Translations under genes and position numbers: made by a program
Origin: JAJFUV01 sp964561215
GTDB taxonomy: Bacteria > Acidobacteriota > Terriglobia > Bryobacterales > Bryobacteraceae
Direction: 5' to 3'
Length of the DNA: 64,000 bases
Assembly (NCBI GenBank): GCA_964561215.1
Contig: CAZLOS010000009.1
Span: 1 to 64,000 of the forward strand
In this document: piece by piece, positions 9,358-15,707 of the stretch
Position numbering within the stretch: position 1 is the first letter of the stretch
How the letters are laid out: each line of letters opens with the position of its first letter
Notes under the pieces: generated by a model
Databases searched by the model: none
What the model saw: the letters and a program-made list of their open reading frames with translations, nothing else
What the model was told of the DNA's origin: nothing

Positions 9358-10077
9358 ATGACAGATCACGCATGGCATGACGGCGGCGCCGTCAGGGACC
9401 TGTATGAGAGGCGCACTTCTGAGCGGCTCGTCTACCGTATTCGCCGTGCGCTCGAACCGCCAAAGCCGTTCATAATGAACTCAGCGGAGAGTATCGTTGC
9501 CCCTCTTGGCCGCAGAAACCTGTACATCGGGGGTGGCGGGTGCTTTGTAAACGGGTACGTAAACCTCGATCTGTTTTGCCTCCCCGGCGTGGACGTCGTC
9601 GCCGATGCCGCGCGACTGCCCTTTCCCGACTGCACATTTCAGAGGATCGAATGTGACGCCGTGCTGGAACACGTACAGTATCCCGACGCAGTGATGAGTG
9701 AGATCGAGAGGGTCCTTCTTCCGGGTGGTTTCGTCCATGTAGTTGCGCCCTTCTGCCATCCCTTCCACGAATACCCAAGGGACTATCGCCGCTACACTCT
9801 TGATGGACTTCAGCAGTTTGGCCAGAATCTGCGCGTTGCAGCAAAGGGTTGGAGGACCGGTCCCACCGCCACGCTTCTCGTCTTCGTCCTTGAATACGTC
9901 AAACTGCTGCTACCGTGGCGGTGGTGGCGGATACTGACCCACGTTGTCTTCGGTTGGCTGTTGTTTCCGCTGCGCTATCTCGATCTCGCTTTGATGCGGT
10001 CGCCGCATGCTGCCCGCATCGGAAACCACTGCTACATTTGGTTTCAAAAGCCACTGTTGGCCGAGCGAAGGGAATAG
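9358..10077 (+). CDS. Class I SAM-dependent methyltransferase
   Basis: About 240 residues of the Methyltransf_11 type. Motif I is unusual (YIGGGGCFVNGYVNLDL). It is followed by the acidic VDVVADAARLPFPD, by DAVLEHVQYPDAV and by a motif resembling post-motif III (RVLLPGGFVHVVAPFCHPF). The HEYPRDYRRYT segment is typical of methyltransferases in polysaccharide or glycan gene clusters. The C-terminus has two hydrophobic stretches (LLVFVLEYVKLLL, WLLFPLRYLDL) that could associate with the membrane. Start is uncertain: ATG 9358 lacks a spaced Shine-Dalgarno, and an ATG at 9472 is possible. The substrate is unknown. Confidence 0.72.
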   Translation: MTDHAWHDGGAVRDLYERRTSERLVYRIRRALEPPKPFIMNSAESIVAPLGRRNLYIGGGGCFVNGYVNLDLFCLPGVDVVADAARLPFPDCTFQRIECDAVLEHVQYPDAVMSEIERVLLPGGFVHVVAPFCHPFHEYPRDYRRYTLDGLQQFGQNLRVAAKGWRTGPTATLLVFVLEYVKLLLPWRWWRILTHVVFGWLLFPLRYLDLALMRSPHAARIGNHCYIWFQKPLLAERRE

Positions 10078-10088
10078 ACGGTGACGAA

Positions 10089-10120
10089 GGCGGGGCGTCG
10101 TGGAGTCCGGACGCGCCGCC
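10089..10120. terminator. Hairpin between convergent genes
   Basis: An 11-base stem with one mismatch (GGCGGGGCGTC against GACGCGCCGCC, loop of 10) fills the 47-base gap between the convergent methyltransferase and Cys-rich genes. There is no T-run, so it may be a bidirectional terminator or a transcript-end stabiliser. Confidence 0.4.
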
Positions 10121-10124
10121 GGTT

Positions 10125-10745
10125 TCAAAGGACTGGCGATGCACCGGACGGCTGGCTCGGGAAGAAGCCTCGCAGGAAGTCGATGAAGGCCCGGCTGCGG
10201 CGGCGGCCGTTGTTATTGCTCAGTTCCAGGCGCTCCAGGAAGACCAGGACTCCCAGCACATCCGTGTCCCGGATGCTGGTGATGCCGGTGTTCTTCGCCA
10301 TTTGCTGGCGAAACTCCTGCAACGCCTGCTGAAAGTTCTGCTGCACGAAGGCCGCCAGCGGGTTGTTGGGACGGCTTTCGTAGATCAGTCCGCTCTCCAG
10401 GGTGCGGTAGGTGCGGATCAGCGCGCCCAGCGCCTCGCGCACGTCGATGTCGATCACGTCCGGGTTCTGCCGGCTGGCTCCGAACAGCGTGGCGGCGGCG
10501 AAAGTCAGCAGTTGCTCGTTGCGGCGCAGGAAACTCTCGGTTACCGGGACGTCCGGGTTCGGGAACTTGTCGGGATCGACCTCGGGAGGCTTCTCGTGAA
10601 GGCGGGCATCGCGCAGATATTCGCAGTCGAGCGGGCAGGCGATGGTCACCTCGCGCTCGGCTCCGCAGCAGGGCGCGCAGATTTCGCCGCGTACTCCGGG
10701 GCAATAGCGGCGCGGGCGCCGGACTTCACATAGCTGACATTTCAT
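10125..10745 (-). CDS. Cys-rich (zinc-binding) conserved hypothetical protein
   Basis: About 206 residues. The N-terminus has a dense Cys pattern (MKCQLC, RRYCPG, ICAPCCGAER, ACPLDCEYL): nine cysteines in the first 50 residues, suggesting one or two structural zinc sites. The rest is helical, with no motif I recognise (LGALIRTYRTLESGL, QQALQEFRQQM). I chose ATG 10745 because the Cys motif starts immediately; the open frame continues to 10829 inside dgt. It begins 17 bases after the dgt stop, so it is probably cotranscribed. No function is assigned; a nucleic-acid or metal role is only a guess. Confidence 0.65.
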   Translation of the reverse strand: MKCQLCEVRRPRRYCPGVRGEICAPCCGAEREVTIACPLDCEYLRDARLHEKPPEVDPDKFPNPDVPVTESFLRRNEQLLTFAAATLFGASRQNPDVIDIDVREALGALIRTYRTLESGLIYESRPNNPLAAFVQQNFQQALQEFRQQMAKNTGITSIRDTDVLGVLVFLERLELSNNNGRRRSRAFIDFLRGFFPSQPSGASPVL

Positions 10746-10762
10746 AACGAGGGGGAAGAACT

Positions 10763-11884
10763 CTATCCTATCATCTGCCGGTACGTGCGCCGGAAAAAGC
10801 CGTCCGTCATGCCCGCGATGTAATCGCACACCACGCGATGCGGCGGTTGCGCGGCGGCGCGCTCGGCGTAAGGCGGCGGCAGCTTCCCGGGGTGTTGCAG
10901 GAAGAACTCGAACAACTCGGCCATCATGCGCGTGCTCTTTCGGCGCTCGGCCGCCAGCACCTCGGACGCGTACACGCGGTTGTAGAGGAACGATTTGAGA
11001 GCGCGGCTGAGCCGGCCGGCGCCAGGGGTGTAGCAGGCCAGGCGCGAGGGGTGGAGGCGGACCTCGTTGTGATCTCGCACCCCGGCTTCACCGGCGGCCG
11101 CGGCGACGCCTTCGATCAGGCCCGTGACCAGCGCGTCGATCAGGCGGCGCAGCGTCTCGCGGAAACGCACCTGCGGCGCGGCGCCCGGGATCTGCGTGTC
11201 GACGAATTCCGCCAGTTCCGCGTAATCGGGAATGGCGGCGCCGATGTCCTCCACCGAGTAGAAGCCGGCGGAGAACGAGTCGTCGAGATCGGCGGTGTTG
11301 TAAGCGATCTCGTCGGCCAGGTCGATGAGCTGGGCTTCCAGCGGCGGGCGCTGGCCCGGCAGGTATTCGTCGAGCTCCGGACTTTCGCCTGGTGCGATGT
11401 CGCGGGAATGTTTCACGATGCCCTCGCGCACCTCGAAAGTCAGGTTGAGGCCGGGGAAACAGGCGTAGGGCTGCTCAAAGCTCTCCACGATGCGGAGTGA
11501 GTGCAGGTTGTGGTCGAAGCGCTCGCCGAAGCGTCCCATCTGGCGGTTGAGTTCCTCTTCGCCGGCGTGGGCGAAGGGCGGGTGGCCGATGTCGTGGGCC
11601 AGGGCCAGAGCTTCGGTGAGGTCTTCATCCAGGCCCAAGGCGCCTGCGGCGGTACGCGCCAGTTGCGCAACCTCGATGGTATGCGTCAGGCGGTTGCGAA
11701 AATGGTCCGACAGGGTGTCGGGAAACACCTGGGTTTTGTCTTCCAGGCGGCGGAACGCGCGCGCGTGAACGATGCGGTCGCGGTCCCGCTGAAACTCGTT
11801 GCGGTAAGGGTGCGCCAGTTCCGGATACCGCCGTCCCCGGCTGGAGCCAACCGGAAAACGCAGGCGGCTCAGGAGGGGCGTCAT
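10763..11884 (-). CDS. dgt: Deoxyguanosinetriphosphate triphosphohydrolase-like HD protein
   Basis: A 373-residue HD-domain phosphohydrolase. The metal ligands appear in order: the first His in RLTHTIEVAQ, the HD pair in ALAHDIGHPPFAHAGEE, and the distal Asp in LADEIAYNTADLDD. The N-terminal YRNEFQRDRDRIVHARAFRRLEDKT region is characteristic of Dgt and YfbR-like dNTPases. It removes triphosphate from dNTPs and so affects pool balance. This shorter, no-insert form is the type-2 Dgt widespread in bacteria. Downstream lies the Cys-rich gene, upstream a TPR protein. Confidence 0.92.
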   Translation of the reverse strand: MTPLLSRLRFPVGSSRGRRYPELAHPYRNEFQRDRDRIVHARAFRRLEDKTQVFPDTLSDHFRNRLTHTIEVAQLARTAAGALGLDEDLTEALALAHDIGHPPFAHAGEEELNRQMGRFGERFDHNLHSLRIVESFEQPYACFPGLNLTFEVREGIVKHSRDIAPGESPELDEYLPGQRPPLEAQLIDLADEIAYNTADLDDSFSAGFYSVEDIGAAIPDYAELAEFVDTQIPGAAPQVRFRETLRRLIDALVTGLIEGVAAAAGEAGVRDHNEVRLHPSRLACYTPGAGRLSRALKSFLYNRVYASEVLAAERRKSTRMMAELFEFFLQHPGKLPPPYAERAAAQPPHRVVCDYIAGMTDGFFRRTYRQMIG

Positions 11885-11898
11885 GACGGATGCGGCCG

Positions 11899-12606
11899 TT
11901 ACAGCGGCGGGAACTCGGAGATGGCTGTCAGGGCCGCGCGGCTCACCGAGGAACTCTTGCTGGTGAGCAGCGGTTCCAGCAACTTGCGCGCTTCGTTAGG
12001 CCGAGCCGGGCCGATCAGCTTGGCCAGCGAAAGTGTGGCCTGGTCCTTGGAAACGAAGGCCGTCGGCTTCTCAATGAGGGAACGCATCAGGCGCTCGCCT
12101 TCAGCGGGCTTGCCGAGCGTGTACTCGACGTGGGCCAGCGAGTACCTTGCCAGAGAGGCGTACTCGCGGTTGCCTTCCTCGCAGGCTACCTTGAAGTACT
12201 TTTCGGCGTCGGTCATCTTGCCGGTATCGGTGGCCGCGACGCCCAGGAAGTAGTAGGCGATTTGCGCTTCGTCCGAACCGGGATACTTGGCAATCAGATC
12301 GTTAAGCGCCTTGTTGGCGGCGTTAGCGCGCGCTTCGACGGTCGGAAAGGTGGGCAGAAACTCGTTGCCCGTGTCGGGGCCGATCTGGCGGTTCTGGACA
12401 TCCATGGCGGCCTGGAGCACGCTTTGCCGCTCGGCGGCTTTCTGCTTACTGTAATACCTCCAGCCGAGGACGGCCAGGACCAGCGCTACGACGACTGCGC
12501 CGTAGCGCACCATCTGCTGGCGATGCAACCCGACATACTCGACCGTGCTGGCCAGTTCTTCACGGAACTTGTCCTTCTTCAGCTCTTTGCGCGAGATTCT
12601 ATCCAC
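11899..12606 (-). CDS. Membrane-anchored tetratricopeptide protein (YfgM-like)
   Basis: A 235-residue protein. A basic N-terminal helix (MDRISRKELKKDKF) is followed by a single transmembrane segment (YGAVVVALVLAVLGWRYY) and a periplasmic part built of TPR-like helices (SDEAQIAYYFLGVAATDTG, DAEKYFKVACEEGNREYASLARYSLAH). The layout matches YfgM-type proteins, which work with the Sec/PpiD periplasmic chaperone network in enterobacteria. That role is an analogy here. It is in the same direction as dgt, with a 14-base gap. Confidence 0.75.
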   Translation of the reverse strand: MDRISRKELKKDKFREELASTVEYVGLHRQQMVRYGAVVVALVLAVLGWRYYSKQKAAERQSVLQAAMDVQNRQIGPDTGNEFLPTFPTVEARANAANKALNDLIAKYPGSDEAQIAYYFLGVAATDTGKMTDAEKYFKVACEEGNREYASLARYSLAHVEYTLGKPAEGERLMRSLIEKPTAFVSKDQATLSLAKLIGPARPNEARKLLEPLLTSKSSSVSRAALTAISEFPPL

Positions 12607-12676
12607 AGGGACCTCAGGGGAAATCTGATATTACCACAGTCGCGGGGTCTTCTTCGCGGTCGCGTCGCGAATCGCT

Positions 12677-13333
12677 TCAGGCAAGCGGCGTGAGACTGCG
12701 CTGCACGGCGAACTTGACCAGGCCTGCCAGGTCGTGGATGTCCAGCTTGCGCATCAGGCTGGCGCGATAGGTGTCCACGGTCTTGGGACTCAACTCGAGG
12801 CGCGCCGCCACTTCCTTGGCGCGCAGTCCTTCCACCAGCAACGAGAAAACCTGATACTCGCGGGTGCTGAGCTGGTCCAGCGGATCGTCGGGCTTTCTCA
12901 ACCTTGGCTGGGCGAAAATCTTGTCGAGCTCGAGCATGGGCGAGACGTAAACGCCGCCCTGGGCCGTCTGTTCGAAGGCGTCCAGCAGGTGGCGAGACGG
13001 GCCCGATTTCAGGATGAAGCCCTGCGCGCCCGCGCGGAGAACTTCGATGACGGTCTTCCGGTCCCGCCTGGTCGACATGACGACGATACGGGTGTGCAGA
13101 TCCAGCTGGCGCAGCTTATGGATGAGCTCCAGGCAATAAAGACGGGGCAGGCCCAGATCCAGGAGCGCCACGTCAGGGCGCTTGGCCGAGATCAGGCGGA
13201 AGGCGCTTTCCCCGTCGCCACACTGGCCCACGACGACGTACTTCGGGCTTCGTTCACACAGCGCGGCCATCCCCTCGCGGACGAGTGTCAACTCTTCCGC
13301 CACGACAACGGATAGCTTGTTAACGGGTTCCAT
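12677..13333 (-). CDS. LuxR/NarL-family response regulator with altered acidic pocket
   Basis: About 218 residues: an N-terminal receiver and a C-terminal LuxR helix-turn-helix (LSTREYQVFSLLVEGLRAKE, SPKTVDTYRASLMRKL). Numbered from the ATG at 13333, the phospho-acceptor is Asp59 (ALLDLGLP), followed by Ser87 and Lys109 (GFILK). The usual Asp-Asp metal pocket reads Glu13-Glu14 (VVVAEELTLV), which is rare. No histidine kinase is adjacent; the anti-sigma/antagonist pair lies just upstream on the same strand. An ATG at 13363 is an alternative start. It may be phosphorylated weakly or act independently of phosphate. Confidence 0.88.
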   Translation of the reverse strand: MEPVNKLSVVVAEELTLVREGMAALCERSPKYVVVGQCGDGESAFRLISAKRPDVALLDLGLPRLYCLELIHKLRQLDLHTRIVVMSTRRDRKTVIEVLRAGAQGFILKSGPSRHLLDAFEQTAQGGVYVSPMLELDKIFAQPRLRKPDDPLDQLSTREYQVFSLLVEGLRAKEVAARLELSPKTVDTYRASLMRKLDIHDLAGLVKFAVQRSLTPLA

Positions 13334-13400
13334 CAAGGAAGAGTGGTGAGCCGACGATCCCATTCGTCTCTAAAGAGCACGCACCTGCGTCGACCGGGAA

Positions 13401-13435
13401 CGCAATCGCCTGGCCGTAAGGGGCAGGCGATTGCG
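13401..13435. terminator. Strong inverted repeat after the STAS gene
   Basis: A perfect 12-base stem (CGCAATCGCCTG / CAGGCGATTGCG) with an 11-base loop lies 7 bases downstream of the antagonist stop and 65 bases before the response-regulator gene, all on the minus strand. No T-run follows. It probably ends or stabilises the anti-sigma transcript; a dispersed palindromic repeat is the alternative. Confidence 0.5.
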
Positions 13436-13441
13436 CCTGCC

Positions 13442-13804
13442 TCAGGCAAAGCTGGCGATCGCCGTCGCTTCCCTGTCGTAGACGTCGAAAACCGTGTACA
13501 GCTTGGTTATTTGGAGCAGGTCATGAACGCGCTTGGTCAAGTTCAAGAGCTTCAATCTCCCGCCCTGATTGGTCACGGTGGTGAAGGCGGAGACCAACTC
13601 GCCGATCCCGGAACTGTCGATGTAGCTGACTTCGCCCAGATTCAACACGATCTTCTTGTTGCCCTGGGCAACAAGGCCGCGAATAGTGTCGCGGAACAAA
13701 CTGGAACCCTCACCGAGGGTGAGACGGCCCACCGCATCCACCACGCTTACGTCTCCTACCTGGCGCACAGTCAATTTCACACTCACAGTCTTAATCCTCC
13801 TCAC
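13442..13804 (-). CDS. Anti-sigma factor antagonist (STAS domain)
   Basis: A 120-residue single STAS domain of the SpoIIAA/RsbV type. The hallmark YIDSSGIGEL contains the serine normally phosphorylated by the partner kinase, preceded by KKIVLNLGEVS. In the unphosphorylated state such proteins bind the RsbW-like anti-sigma factor and release the sigma factor. The RsbW-like gene lies immediately upstream, 35 bases away on the same strand. A start a few codons later (GTG before KLTVRQV) is also possible. No sigma factor or PP2C phosphatase gene is in the window. Confidence 0.9.
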   Translation of the reverse strand: MRRIKTVSVKLTVRQVGDVSVVDAVGRLTLGEGSSLFRDTIRGLVAQGNKKIVLNLGEVSYIDSSGIGELVSAFTTVTNQGGRLKLLNLTKRVHDLLQITKLYTVFDVYDREATAIASFA

Positions 13805-13839
13805 TTTGTCGAACTATAAGAACTCCGGCCGGCGCAGCC

Positions 13840-14283
13840 TCAAGGCCGCCCCGGCAACCGCTTCACCATGCGGACCTCGGTGCCGTGTCCGGCGCGGGGC
13901 CGGATTTCAAGCTCGTCGACAAAGGCCTGCATGAGTAGGATACCCCGGCCGGACTGCCGCAGTAAATTTTTCTCGTCCAGCGGATCGGGCAGCTTCGACG
14001 CGTCGAAGCCATCGCCTTCATCGCTCACGCGGATGGTCAACTTGCCGGCCTTCGCCGATACCGATAAATGCACTTTCTTATTCGCGTTGTAACGGTTCCC
14101 GTGGACCACGGCGTTCACCATCGACTCGCGCACCGCGACCGAGATCCGGTGCAGATCGTCCTCGTCGAAACCAACCTCGCCGGCAAGCCGGAGGACGGCC
14201 TCCTCGGCCTGATCCACGCTTTCAAGGTTCGAATCGAGCAGCATCTCTTTACCTGGGCTGCCGCTGTCTGTTGGTTCAGGCAT
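13840..14283 (-). CDS. RsbW-like anti-sigma factor / serine kinase
   Basis: A 147-residue GHKL ATPase of the HATPase_c_2 family. The N box is ESMVNAVVHGN, the G1 box DEGDGFD and the G2 box SGRGILLMQ. Such proteins bind an alternative sigma factor and phosphorylate the STAS antagonist on serine. The antagonist gene follows directly, forming a partner-switch pair. The first 15 residues (PEPTDSGSPGK) look disordered; an alternative start is the Met in EMLLDS. The controlled sigma factor must be encoded elsewhere. Confidence 0.9.
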   Translation of the reverse strand: MPEPTDSGSPGKEMLLDSNLESVDQAEEAVLRLAGEVGFDEDDLHRISVAVRESMVNAVVHGNRYNANKKVHLSVSAKAGKLTIRVSDEGDGFDASKLPDPLDEKNLLRQSGRGILLMQAFVDELEIRPRAGHGTEVRMVKRLPGRP

Positions 14284-14393
14284 TACAGTGTCGCCGTTTC
14301 CGTGCGGCCCCGTCCAAACGCCAAGTTAATCCAGTCATTCCAACGAAGTCAACGAGTGCGATCCGCCTCTTCCTACACATCGCTTCAACCTGC

Positions 14394-14843
14394 CTACTCC
14401 AGGATCACGGCCCCCGTGGCTTTAACCTGATAGATGGTCCTGGGCCCGGTCACGGTGCCGGGATCGAACGGCTTGCCGTTTTCCTCAGCCTCATGCTTGG
14501 CCATGCGTACGGCCTGTTCCTTCGTGAGATCGAGCTTGACCATCGTGCCCTCGGCCACGGCCATCTTCCCGGCGGCTTCTTTCGGAAAGATAATCTCGCC
14601 CTCTTTCACTTTGATGCGGATCATCTTGCCGCTCTTCGGATCCACCAGGTTCATCCAGCAGCCCATCTTCTGGCAGACCTCGGCCACTTTGCCTTTGGCC
14701 TGCACGGTCTTGCCGACGTAATCGCCGGGGTTGCCGGCAAGCTGTGCGATGGGCGTGGCCTTCCTGAGCGTGAGCGGCTTGCCGAGCGGCGTGTCCGCCA
14801 CAGCGAGCGCCGTCATAACTAACAGCGCGCAGAGAATTCGCAT
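14394..14843 (-). CDS. Periplasmic DUF4920-type protein
   Basis: A 149-residue exported protein with a signal peptide (MRILCALLVMTALAVA). The mature part has an OB-like pattern with GKTVQAKGKVAEVCQKMGCW followed by RIKVKEG, the CxxxGCW signature of DUF4920. The two cysteines could form a disulfide or bind metal. A lysine-rich segment near the C-terminus (LTKEQAVRMAKHEAEE) is also present. Function in the family is unknown. It is on the same strand as the anti-sigma pair, but the 110-base gap suggests its own unit. Confidence 0.72.
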   Translation of the reverse strand: MRILCALLVMTALAVADTPLGKPLTLRKATPIAQLAGNPGDYVGKTVQAKGKVAEVCQKMGCWMNLVDPKSGKMIRIKVKEGEIIFPKEAAGKMAVAEGTMVKLDLTKEQAVRMAKHEAEENGKPFDPGTVTGPRTIYQVKATGAVILE

Positions 14844-14884
14844 TTTCCCTCCCGGACGCTGAATTTCGACAAACAGAGATTATC

Positions 14885-15649
14885 TCACTGTCGCCGGGCG
14901 ATTGCTTCAAGGTTGCTGCCCAGACGCTTCACCAGGGGGAGACGGATGAGCAGTTCATCGGCGGTGCGCGCCACCTGGTAGCCCGCGCGCCAGGAGGGCA
15001 GCAACCCGGCCAGCGGGCTGGAGACGAAATCGTAGAAACCCACGTGACCGGCGAGGCCCGCGGCCTCGAACCAGAGCTCGAGTTGCTTCCGGTCGAGCTC
15101 GCGCTCATCCGGGCTCTGGTAGCTGCGCATGAGCTTGGGAAAGAGAATTCGCCCCACGGCCCCCGATAAGCGCCGCCGGCTGGGGTCAATCGAGTAGAAA
15201 CGGCCTCCGGCGGCGAGCAGCCGGCGGACGTGGCCGAGGGTAAGTTGAAGTGCATCGTCCGGCAAATGATGCAGCAGGAAAACGGCGTAGATCAGGTCGA
15301 ACGAGCAGGGCTCGAAAGGCATCTCCTCCAGGCTGCCTTCGAGAAAGCTCGCGTTGTGCAGGTCGGCGCGCGCGGCGTCCTCGCGCGCCTGCCGGATGGC
15401 GGCGGGCGAAATGTCGATGCCCACCAGTTGGCCGACCCTGGGCGCGATGAGCATCTCGGTGTCGCCGATGCCGCAGCCCAGGCTGAGAACGCGAGCATGC
15501 GGATTGCCGGCCGTGAGGGAAAGAATGCGTCCGGCCATGTGCGCGCGCAGGGCCCTGACGGCCGGCTTGGCGAAATGTTGCTGCGCGAAGCCGCCATAAA
15601 GGGCGTCGTGGTAAGCGCGCTCGCGCGCCCGCGCCGGATCCGGATTCAT
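14885..15649 (-). CDS. Class I SAM-dependent methyltransferase
   Basis: A 254-residue Methyltransf_11/25-type enzyme. Motif I is VLSLGCGIGDTEM, the following acidic residue is in LVGIDISPAAI, then FDLIYAVFLLHHLPDD and the motif III-like LLAAGGRFYSIDPS. The C-terminal part (LPSWRAGYQVARTADELLIR) resembles methyltransferases acting on lipids or quinone-like substrates, but the target cannot be named. It is divergent from the large flavoenzyme gene with 58 bases between the starts. Confidence 0.8.
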   Translation of the reverse strand: MNPDPARARERAYHDALYGGFAQQHFAKPAVRALRAHMAGRILSLTAGNPHARVLSLGCGIGDTEMLIAPRVGQLVGIDISPAAIRQAREDAARADLHNASFLEGSLEEMPFEPCSFDLIYAVFLLHHLPDDALQLTLGHVRRLLAAGGRFYSIDPSRRRLSGAVGRILFPKLMRSYQSPDERELDRKQLELWFEAAGLAGHVGFYDFVSSPLAGLLPSWRAGYQVARTADELLIRLPLVKRLGSNLEAIARRQ

Positions 15650-15707
15650 GCCTTGAGCTTAACAGGCGGAGATGGGTTGCGGACGCATTTGCTACGCTGG
15701 GGATGCT

